Shown one piece after another: positions 45,810 to 52,480 of a stretch of DNA of 64,000 nt; the first letter of the stretch is position 1, and the number at the start of each line of letters is the position of its first letter. Made by a program: the position numbers and the translations under genes. Where the stretch lies: contig NZ_LT629791.1 in assembly GCF_900105925.1 (NCBI RefSeq), positions 4,000,001 to 4,064,000 of the forward strand, written 5' to 3'. The notes beneath the pieces were generated by a model, which had not been told where the DNA came from, ran no database searches, and was given only the letters and a program-made list of their open reading frames with translations. The stretch is from Jiangella alkaliphila. GTDB lineage: Bacteria > Actinomycetota > Actinomycetes > Jiangellales > Jiangellaceae.

Positions 45810-47039
45810 TCAGCGCACCGGCGGGGCGGGCGTCGGGGTGCCGTCGGCGGCGTCGGCGGCCTCGATGTCGTCGCGGCTGATACCGAGCAGGTAGAGGATC
45901 GCGTCGAGGTACGGGACGCTGACGGCGGTGTCGGCGGCGCTGCGGACGATCGGCTTGGCGTTGAACGCGACGCCCAGCCCGGCGGCGGCGATCATGTCGA
46001 GGTCGTTGGCGCCGTCGCCGACCGCGATGGTCTGCGACAGCGGGATGCCCTCGGCGGCGGCGAACCGGGCCAGCGCGGCGGCCTTGCCCGGCCGGTCCAG
46101 GATCGGACCGACCAGCCCGCCCGTCAGCACGTCGCCGGCGATCTCCAGCGTGTTGGCGGCGGCGTAGTCGATGCCGAGTTCGTCGGCCAGCGGGTCGGTG
46201 ATCTGCGAGAACCCGCCGCTGACGATCGCGCACTTGTAGTCCAGGCGCTTCAGCGTGCGCACCAGCGTCCGCGCGCCGGGGGTCAGCTCGACCGCCGCGC
46301 GCACCTCGGCGACGGCCGACGCGGGCAGCCCGGCGAGCAGCCGGACCCGCTCGCGCAGCGACGCCGCGAAGTCCAGCTCGCCGGCCATCGCCCGCGACGT
46401 CACCGACGCGACCTGGTCGAGCACCCCGGCCTTCTCGGCCAGCATCTCGATCACCTCGCCCTGCACGAGCGTGGAGTCGACGTCCATGACGACCAGCCGC
46501 TTGGCCCGGCGCAGCAGCCCGGACGGCTGGACGGCGACGTCGGCGCCCTCGGCCAGCGCGACGGCGGCGAGGTCGGCCCGCAGCCGGGCGGGGTCGGCGC
46601 CGGACACCTCGAACTCGATCGACGTGACCGGGTACGACGCCAGCCGCACGATGCGGTCGATGTTCGCGCCGGCCTTCGCGACCGCGTCGGTCAGGGCGGC
46701 GACGGCGCCGGGCCGCAGTGGGAAGCCGAGGACGGTGATGTGCGCCCGCCCCGGCGGACGGCGGCGGTCGCCGCGCCCGGGCTCCAGCTCGACCTCGACG
46801 CCGAGCTGCTCGCCCAGCGACGTCAGCGACCGGCGCAGCACGTCGTCGGAGGCGGCGGGCGACGGGTTCAGCAGCACCGCCAGCACCAGCCGGCCGCGGA
46901 CGGTGACCTGTTCGACGTCGAGCACCTCGACGTCGTGTGCGGACAGCGCCGCGAACAGCTGCGCGGTCAGGCCCGGCCGGTCGCGCCCGGTGAGGGTGAC
47001 CAGCAGGGTGGTGGCGGGGGGTTCCGGTGGCAGGCTCAT
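45810..47039 (-). CDS. serB: phosphoserine phosphatase SerB with two ACT domains
   Basis: 409 aa from ATG 47039; an upstream TTG at 47051 is less likely. Two ACT-like domains at about 10-85 and 95-175 (LVTLTGRDRPGLTAQLF; ITVLGFPLRPGAVAAL). HAD domain: VVMDVDSTLVQGEVIEMLAEKAG (nucleophile DVDST), SRAMAGELDFAASLRERV, VSGGFSQITDPLADELG, VGDGANDLDMIAAAGLGVAFNAKP. Last step of serine synthesis. As in mycobacteria (serB2 next to an ABC ATPase gene) it lies near an ABC ATPase. Confidence 0.96.
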   Translation of the reverse strand: MSLPPEPPATTLLVTLTGRDRPGLTAQLFAALSAHDVEVLDVEQVTVRGRLVLAVLLNPSPAASDDVLRRSLTSLGEQLGVEVELEPGRGDRRRPPGRAHITVLGFPLRPGAVAALTDAVAKAGANIDRIVRLASYPVTSIEFEVSGADPARLRADLAAVALAEGADVAVQPSGLLRRAKRLVVMDVDSTLVQGEVIEMLAEKAGVLDQVASVTSRAMAGELDFAASLRERVRLLAGLPASAVAEVRAAVELTPGARTLVRTLKRLDYKCAIVSGGFSQITDPLADELGIDYAAANTLEIAGDVLTGGLVGPILDRPGKAAALARFAAAEGIPLSQTIAVGDGANDLDMIAAAGLGVAFNAKPIVRSAADTAVSVPYLDAILYLLGISRDDIEAADAADGTPTPAPPVR

Positions 47040-47053
47040 CGCAAGCCGCAACG

Positions 47054-47809
47054 CTATCGCGTCGCCAGGGCGTTACAGGCGGCGGCCAGCGCCGACCGCG
47101 ACGCCCGTTCCAGCGGGGTCAGTGCCGACCGCCGCGACGTGGCCTCAGACGTCGTCAGCGCGCCGCCGTCGTCGCCGAGCGCGAACTGGACGACGGCGAG
47201 CAGCCGGGCCGCCCGCGCCGCCACCGCCTGCGCCTGCGGCGGGAACGCGCGCGGCAGCGGGTCGGACTCGCGGTTGGCGCGGATGTCGCCGAGCAGCGCC
47301 TCGACCTCGGGCCGCCACGACGGCACGTCGAGGTCGGTGAGGATCGACCCTGCCGCCAGCAGCGACGTCGTCAGCTCCTTGTCGGCGTCGGCCAGGGACG
47401 GGCCCGCGGGCGCCGGCTCGGCGGCCCGGATCATCCAGGTGACCAGGTGCCCCTGGTCGCCGGGCGGGCCGAACGTGCGGACGTCGGGCACCAGCGCGTA
47501 CGGCGCGCCGTCGGAGATGACCGCCTCGCCGGCGTCGACCGCGTAGCCGTTGAGGTCGGCCGGGCCGCCCAGGCCGCTGGGGTCGCCCGGCGCGGGCAGC
47601 GCGACGAGGAACGCCTTCGTGCCCTCGCCGCGCAGCGCCACCAGCGCCTCGGACAGGCCGGTGGCCGTGGCGGTGCCGGGGACGTCGACGGCGTCGTGCG
47701 GCTCGTCGTCGGCGCGGACGCGGTCGACGACGTCGTCGAGGCTCGCCTCGCTGTGCAGCCAGGCCGTGCCCCAGGCCGCGAGGCGGGCGGAGCGGGGGAG
47801 GGAGACCAT
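47054..47809 (-). CDS. conserved hypothetical protein between serB and ABC ATPase
   Basis: 251 aa from ATG 47809 (MVSLPRSARLAAWGTAWL). No known catalytic motif. Contains SEASLDDVVDRVRADDEPHD, ATGLSEALVALRGEGTKAFLVALPAPGDPSGLGG (partly GEGTKAFLVALPAPGDP), VISDGAPYALVPDV and an Ala-rich helical C-terminus. A homolog of this type is found in many actinobacteria beside serB. -10 TAGGCT (plus-strand 47817-47822) is 7 nt before the ATG, so leaderless. Longer in-frame extension upstream is rejected. Function unknown. Confidence 0.75.
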   Translation of the reverse strand: MVSLPRSARLAAWGTAWLHSEASLDDVVDRVRADDEPHDAVDVPGTATATGLSEALVALRGEGTKAFLVALPAPGDPSGLGGPADLNGYAVDAGEAVISDGAPYALVPDVRTFGPPGDQGHLVTWMIRAAEPAPAGPSLADADKELTTSLLAAGSILTDLDVPSWRPEVEALLGDIRANRESDPLPRAFPPQAQAVAARAARLLAVVQFALGDDGGALTTSEATSRRSALTPLERASRSALAAACNALATR

Positions 47810-47816
47810 GCTCAAG

Positions 47817-47822
47817 AGCCTA
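47817..47822 (-). promoter_or_regulatory. -10 box (TAGGCT), leaderless
   Basis: On the minus strand TAGGCT, then CTTGAGC, then the ATG at 47809: 7-nt spacing and no ribosome site. Confidence 0.45.
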
Positions 47823-47910
47823 CGACCCGACGGATAGAGTCGGGCCGAGGTTCCGGGGCGTGCGTCGTCACGGGCTTCGTCCGTCGTCACCGAGGGAGCC
47901 GGTCCACGCG

Positions 47911-48723
47911 ATGTCCGATGTGCTGGAACTTGCCGACGTCACGCTCGTGCGCTCGGGCAGCCGCCTGCTCGACGAAGTCACCTGGGCCGTGGCCGACGGC
48001 GAGCGCTGGGTGATCCTCGGGCCGAACGGTGCCGGCAAGACCACCCTGCTGCAGATCGCCGCCGCGCAGATGCACCCGACCAGCGGCTACGCCGCCGTGC
48101 TCGGCGAGATGATGGGCGCCGTCGACGTGTTCGAGCTGCGCCCGCGCATCGGCATCACCAGCGCCGCGCTGGCCGAGCGCATCCCGCGGCAGGAGTCCGT
48201 GCTCGACGTCGTGCGGACGGCCGCGTACGGCGTCGTCGGCCGGTGGCGCGAGTCGTACGAGAACCTCGACGACGACCGCGCCGGCTGGCTGCTGCGGCGC
48301 ATGGGCATCGGGCACCTCGCCGGCCGGACGTTCGGCACGCTGTCCGAGGGCGAGCGCAAGCGCACCCAGCTGGCCCGGGCGCTGATGGCCGACCCCGAGC
48401 TGCTGCTGCTCGACGAGCCCACCGCCGGCCTCGACCTCGGCGGCCGCGAGACGCTGGTCGCGACGCTCGGCGAGATCGCCGCCGACCCCGACTCGCCCGC
48501 CACCGTGCTCGTCACCCACCACGTCGAGGAGATCCCGCCCGGGTTCACCCACGCGCTGCTGCTCTCGGGCGGCCGCGTCGTGGCCGCCGGGCCCGTCACC
48601 GAGACGCTCACCGACGAGCACCTGAGCACCGCGTTCGGGCTGCCGCTGCGGGTGCGGCACGAGGACGGACGGTGGTCGGCGCGGGCCGTCGTAGCGGCGC
48701 GCGACGGCGTCCCCGCACCGTAG
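47911..48723 (+). CDS. ABC transporter ATP-binding protein (YlmA/Rv3041c-like)
   Basis: 270 aa, ATG 47911 with GAGGGAGCC upstream. Walker A LGPNGAGKTTLLQ (about 36-48), signature LSEGERKRTQLARAL, Walker B LLLLDEPTAGLDLGGRE, H-loop VLVTHHVEEIP. The signature is LSEGE rather than LSGGQ, a form seen in this subfamily. No permease is nearby. The stop codon TAG begins on the left target TA of a MITE; before insertion the same TAG would have existed. Confidence 0.9.
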   Translation: MSDVLELADVTLVRSGSRLLDEVTWAVADGERWVILGPNGAGKTTLLQIAAAQMHPTSGYAAVLGEMMGAVDVFELRPRIGITSAALAERIPRQESVLDVVRTAAYGVVGRWRESYENLDDDRAGWLLRRMGIGHLAGRTFGTLSEGERKRTQLARALMADPELLLLDEPTAGLDLGGRETLVATLGEIAADPDSPATVLVTHHVEEIPPGFTHALLLSGGRVVAAGPVTETLTDEHLSTAFGLPLRVRHEDGRWSARAVVAARDGVPAP

Positions 48724-48887
48724 GGTGTGTCTCCCGGGTCCGTGGCCTACTGCGCGACGCCCAGGCGGCGCCTCGCGGCGTTCTCGTCAGTCGACGTAGA
48801 ACCTCCCGCTATGACTCCTTCCTCGGCCTTGCGAGGCATCCACCTGGACGCCGCTCGCTACGGCCGAGACCCGGGAGACACACCCTA
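48721..48887 (-). mobile_element. MITE, copy 1 (TA-flanked, 163 bp)
   Basis: Perfect 20-bp terminal inverted repeats including the TA (TAGGGTGTGTCTCCCGGGTC at 48721-48740, complement at 48868-48887). Element body 48723-48885, with TA on both sides as target duplication. No transposase. The interior, read on the minus strand, aligns with copy 2 (GCGGCGTCCAGG, GCAAGGCCGAGGAAGGAGTC, GACGAGAACGCCGCG, CTGGGCGTCG). TA duplication and CTAG-like sites point to the IS630/Tc1-mariner superfamily as the mobilising source. Confidence 0.88.
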
Positions 48888-48891
48888 GACT
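48886..48891 (+). promoter_or_regulatory. putative nfeD -10 box (TAGACT)
   Basis: TAGACT starts on the right target TA of MITE copy 1 and ends 6 nt before ATG 48898. The upstream part of the promoter is therefore MITE sequence. Confidence 0.35.
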
Positions 48892-48897
48892 GAGACC

Positions 48898-49365
48898 ATG
48901 CAGGATTTCCTCGACTGGCTCGGCGACCACGACTGGGTCGCCTGGCTCGGCCTGGCGTTCCTGCTCGGCATCGTCGAGACCACCACCGTCGACCTCATCT
49001 TCCTCATGCTGGCCGGCGGCGCCCTGGCCGGCGCGCTGGCGGCGGCCGTCGGCATCGACGCCCTGTGGCTGCAGCTGCTCATCGCCTCCGCCGTCAGCGT
49101 GGCGCTGCTCGGGTTCGTCCGGCCGGTCGCCAAGCGGCACCTGCGCACCAGTAGCAACACCCGCACGGGCGCCGCGGCGCTGGTCGGCCGCAAGGGCGTG
49201 GTCGTCGAGACGGTCGACTCCGAGCGCGGTCTCATCAAGCTGGCCGGCGAGGTCTGGACCGCCCGCAGCTACGACGGCACGTCGGTCATCGAGGCCGGCC
49301 GCGATGTCGACGTCATCGAGATCCAGGGGGCGACGGCGCTCGTGTTCGAGGCCGACTCGCGGTAA
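48898..49365 (+). CDS. NfeD family membrane protein
   Basis: 155 aa. Three membrane helices (about 12-30, 33-53, 58-80; LGLAFLLGIVETTTVDLIFLMLAGG contains family Gly residues) then a C-terminal OB-fold domain (GAAALVGRKGVVVETVDSERGLIKLAGEVWTARS in parts GRKGVVVETVDSERGL and GEVWTARSYDG). Short NfeD type without the ClpP protease domain. It usually pairs with the SPFH protein next door for membrane microdomain quality control. Confidence 0.92.
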   Translation: MQDFLDWLGDHDWVAWLGLAFLLGIVETTTVDLIFLMLAGGALAGALAAAVGIDALWLQLLIASAVSVALLGFVRPVAKRHLRTSSNTRTGAAALVGRKGVVVETVDSERGLIKLAGEVWTARSYDGTSVIEAGRDVDVIEIQGATALVFEADSR

Positions 49366-49443
49366 GACCCGGCCCGGCCCCGGGTTGTTGATAGGTTTTG
49401 CCGCGACTCGCCTGACCACACGGAAAGCAGCGGAAGGTCATAC

Positions 49444-50706
49444 ATGGAAGCCGGTCAGATCTTCGTCCTCCTCGTCGTCATCCTCCTGGCCATCTTCGTG
49501 CTGGTGACGCTGGCCAAGTCGGTGCGCATCGTGCCCCAGGCGCGGGCCGGCATCGTGGAGCGGCTGGGCCGCTACCAGCGCACCCTCGACCCCGGCCTCA
49601 CGGTGGTCGTGCCGTTCATCGACCGCGTGCTGCCGCTGCTGGACCTGCGCGAGCAGGTCGTGTCGTTCCCGCCGCAGCCGGTGATCACCCAGGACAACCT
49701 GGTCGTGTCCATCGACACCGTCATCTACTACCAGGTGAACGACCCCAAGGCGGCGACGTACGAGATCGCCAACTACATCCAGGGCATCGAGCAGCTGACC
49801 GTCACCACGCTGCGGAACGTCATCGGTGGCATGGACCTCGAGCGCACGCTGACCAGCCGCGAGGAGATCAACAACGCGCTGCGCGGCGTCCTCGACGACG
49901 CCACCGGCAAGTGGGGCATCCGGGTGAACCGGGTCGAGCTGAAGGCCATCGACCCGCCGCCGTCCATCCAGGACTCCATGGAGAAGCAGATGCGCGCCGA
50001 CCGCGACAAGCGCGCGGCGATCCTCAACGCCGAGGGCGTGCGGCAGTCGCAGATCCTGACGGCCGAGGGCCAGAAGCAGTCCGCCATCCTCACCGCCGAA
50101 GGTGACAAGCAGTCGCTGGTCCTGCGGGCCGAGGCGGAGAAGCAGGCGCAGATCCTGCGCGCCGACGGTGAGGCGAAGGCCATCGGCGCCGTCTTCGAGG
50201 CGATCCACCGCGGCAACCCCGACCAGAAGCTGCTGGCCTACCAGTACCTGCAGATGATGCCCGAGATCGCGAAGGGCGACTCCAACAAGGTCTGGATCGT
50301 GCCCAGCGAGTTCGGCAAGGCGCTCGAGGGCCTCGGCGACGCGGTCGGCCGGTTCGGCTCCGGCTTCGCGCCGGGCGCCATCCCGCCGCCCGACGACACC
50401 GTCGCCGAGGCGGTCGAGGCCGCCGCGCAGGAGGCCGCCGCCGAGAGCGAGGCCGCTGCCGCCGCCGCCCAGGAGGAGGTCCGGCGGGCGCTGCAGGCCG
50501 CCGAGGTCGCGTCCAACCCGTCGATGCCGCTCCCGCCCGCACGCATCAACACCGGCGAGCCCGGCTCGGGTGCCGACGAGCCCGGGTTGGACGACGAGCC
50601 CGGCCCGGCGCTGGGCCGCGACCTGACCGTCGACCCCGATGACGAGCGCGGGCCCGCCTCCGAGCCGCCGCACCCGCCCGCTCCGCCCGCACCGCCGGCG
50701 GGGTGA
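49444..50706 (+). CDS. SPFH/band 7 (stomatin-like, QmcA-type) protein
   Basis: 420 aa, ATG 49444. One N-terminal membrane helix (8-28), then the band 7 domain: VRIVPQARAGIVERLGRYQRTLDPGL (parts QARAGIVERLGRYQRTL), QEPVITQDNL-like PQPVITQDNLVVSIDTVIYYQV, TLRNVIGGMDLERTLTSRE, WGIRVNRVELKAI. A coiled coil follows (KRAAILNAEGVRQSQILTAEG repeat), then an Ala/Glu-rich and Pro-rich tail. Forms oligomeric membrane scaffolds. nfeD is 78 nt upstream. The stop overlaps the TauE/SafE start (GTGA). Confidence 0.94.
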   Translation: MEAGQIFVLLVVILLAIFVLVTLAKSVRIVPQARAGIVERLGRYQRTLDPGLTVVVPFIDRVLPLLDLREQVVSFPPQPVITQDNLVVSIDTVIYYQVNDPKAATYEIANYIQGIEQLTVTTLRNVIGGMDLERTLTSREEINNALRGVLDDATGKWGIRVNRVELKAIDPPPSIQDSMEKQMRADRDKRAAILNAEGVRQSQILTAEGQKQSAILTAEGDKQSLVLRAEAEKQAQILRADGEAKAIGAVFEAIHRGNPDQKLLAYQYLQMMPEIAKGDSNKVWIVPSEFGKALEGLGDAVGRFGSGFAPGAIPPPDDTVAEAVEAAAQEAAAESEAAAAAAQEEVRRALQAAEVASNPSMPLPPARINTGEPGSGADEPGLDDEPGPALGRDLTVDPDDERGPASEPPHPPAPPAPPAG

Positions 50707-51455
50707 GCCTGCTCGACGTCGTCGCGATCGTCGCGGCCGGGTTCGCCGCGGGTGCGATCAACGTCGTCGTCGGGTCAGGCACGATGATCACGTTCCCGAC
50801 GCTGCTGGCGCTGGGCTATCCACCCGTGGTGGCCAACGTGTCCAACACCGTCGGGCTGGTGCCGGGCTCCCTGGTGGGGGCCTGGGGCTATCGCGAGGAA
50901 CTGCGCGGCCAGCGCGGCCGGGTGCTCCGGTACGGGCTGGCCGCGGTCGTCGGCGGCAGCGGCGGCGCGGTGCTGCTGCTGGCGCTGCCGCCGGGCGCGT
51001 TCGAGGCGATCGTGCCGGTGCTGATCGTCCTGGCCTGTGTGCTGGTGGCCGCGCAGCCGTGGATCTCGCGACGGCTCAAGGACCGGCCGCCCGGGCGCGA
51101 GCACGGCGGACCGGTGGTCTGGCTGCTGGTGCTGCTGACCGCCGTCTACGGCGGCTACTTCGGCGCCGCGCAGGGCGTGCTGCTGCTCGCCGTCCTCGGG
51201 CTGGCGCTGTCCGACTCGCTGCAGCGGCTGAACGCCGTCAAGAACGTGCAGGCCGGGCTGGTGAACCTGGTCGCCGGGCTGGTGTTCATGGTGGTCGCCG
51301 ATGTCGACTGGGCGGTCGCCGGGCTGATCGCGCTCGGCTCCGCGGCCGGCGGGCTGCTCGGCGCCCAGGTCGGCCGGCGGCTGTCGCCGCTGGTGCTGCG
51401 GGTGGTCGTCGTCGTGGTGGGTGTGACCGCCGTCGTCGTGCTGGTGCTGCGGTGA
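50703..51455 (+). CDS. TauE/SafE family sulfite/anion exporter
   Basis: 250 aa, GTG 50703, about eight membrane helices in two repeats. Each repeat has the family pattern: GFAAGAINVVVGSGTMITFPTLLALGYPPVVANVSNTVGLVPGS (parts GAINVVVGSGTMITFP and NVSNTVGLVPGS) and AVYGGYFGAAQGVLLLAVLGL. Moves sulfur-containing or small organic anions. Its stop TGA overlaps a GTG that appears to have been the native start of the methyltransferase gene before the MITE inserted. Confidence 0.9.
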   Translation: MSLLDVVAIVAAGFAAGAINVVVGSGTMITFPTLLALGYPPVVANVSNTVGLVPGSLVGAWGYREELRGQRGRVLRYGLAAVVGGSGGAVLLLALPPGAFEAIVPVLIVLACVLVAAQPWISRRLKDRPPGREHGGPVVWLLVLLTAVYGGYFGAAQGVLLLAVLGLALSDSLQRLNAVKNVQAGLVNLVAGLVFMVVADVDWAVAGLIALGSAAGGLLGAQVGRRLSPLVLRVVVVVVGVTAVVVLVLR

Positions 51456-51467
51456 CGGCGCCGCGGC

Positions 51468-51632
51468 TAGGGGGTGTCTGATGGATATTGGTGGATGCGG
51501 GCGGCGTCCAGTCGTCGGTCCAGCAAGGCGGAGGAGGAGGTCGATGCGGTGCCATCGAGCGACGACGACAACGCAGCTGGTCGGCGTCTGGGCGTCGATC
51601 CGCGCCGCCGAAGATCCATCAGACACCCCCTA
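51468..51632 (+). mobile_element. MITE, copy 2 (TA-flanked, 161 bp), inside the 5' end of the methyltransferase gene
   Basis: TA then GGGGGTGTCTGATGGAT at the left, exact complement at the right (51614-51632); body 51470-51630. Target was CTAG. Interior shares the blocks GCGGCGTCCAG, GCAAGGCGGAGGAGGAGGTC, GACGACAACGC and TCTGGGCGTCG with copy 1. Net gain of 163 bp shifts the frame of the old start. Confidence 0.9.
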
Positions 51633-52427
51633 GTCGAGGTCGGCGGCGTCGACGACCCCCGCCTCGCCGACTACATGGCGCTGCGCGACGTCCAGCTGCG
51701 GACGTCGCTGGAGGCCGAGCACGGGCTGTTCCTGGCCGAGGGCGAGAAGGTGGTCCGCCGGGCGATCGCCGCGGGCTACCGGCCGCGCTCGTTCCTGATG
51801 GCGCAGCGCTGGGTCGACGCGTTGTCCGACGTCCTCGCCGCCGCCGGCGACGTCCCCGTCTACGTCGCGCCGGAGCCGGTCATCGAGGGCGTGACCGGCT
51901 TCCACGTGCACCGCGGCGCGCTGGCGTCGCTGCACCGCCGGCCGCTGCCGCCGGTGGAGGACGTGCTGGCCGCGGCGGCACGCGTCGTCGTGCTGGAGGA
52001 CCTCGTCGACCACACCAACGTCGGTGCGATCTTCCGCTGCGCGGCGGCGCTGGGCTGGGACGCCGTCCTGCTGGGGCCGCGCTGCGCGGACCCGCTGTAC
52101 CGGCGCGCCGTCAAGGTCTCGATGGGCACGGTGTTCTCCGTGCCGTACACGCGGGTGGAGGAGTGGTACGACGCGCCCGGCGCGCTGGCGGCGGCCGGGT
52201 TCGAGACGCTGGCGCTCACCCCGGCCGACGACGCCGTCGACCTCGCCGACGTCGCTCCGGCGGAGCGGACCGCGCTGCTGGTCGGCGGCGAGGGACACGG
52301 GCTGTCCGCGCGCTGGATGGCTGCGGCGGACCGGCGCGTGCGCATCCCGATGGAGGCCGGAGTCGACAGTCTCAATGTGGCTGCGGCGACCGCTGTGGCC
52401 TGTTATGCCCTGCGTTACCCCCGGTAG
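51549..52427 (+). CDS. TrmH/SpoU family RNA 2'-O-methyltransferase, 5' end rebuilt by a MITE
   Basis: 292 aa from GTG 51549, preceded by GGAGGAGGAGG about 8 nt upstream, both inside the MITE. GTG 51474 and ATG 51495 are longer in-frame options and ATG 51675 a shorter one. About the first 28 residues are MITE-encoded; the native part starts at VEVGGVDDPRLADYMALRDVQLR. Substrate domain about 30-130; SpoU methyltransferase domain with the knot motifs VVLEDLVDHTNVGAIFRCAAALG, LLVGGEGHGLS and IPMEAGVDSLNVAAATAVACY. Methylates ribose in tRNA or rRNA, target not known. The old start GTG 51452 now runs into TGA 51479. Confidence 0.82.
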   Translation: MPSSDDDNAAGRRLGVDPRRRRSIRHPLVEVGGVDDPRLADYMALRDVQLRTSLEAEHGLFLAEGEKVVRRAIAAGYRPRSFLMAQRWVDALSDVLAAAGDVPVYVAPEPVIEGVTGFHVHRGALASLHRRPLPPVEDVLAAAARVVVLEDLVDHTNVGAIFRCAAALGWDAVLLGPRCADPLYRRAVKVSMGTVFSVPYTRVEEWYDAPGALAAAGFETLALTPADDAVDLADVAPAERTALLVGGEGHGLSARWMAAADRRVRIPMEAGVDSLNVAAATAVACYALRYPR

Positions 52428-52480
52428 GCTTTGCCGATCATGCGTGGGGGAAACGGTTGCCGAGCCGGTGAGCACGGCTG

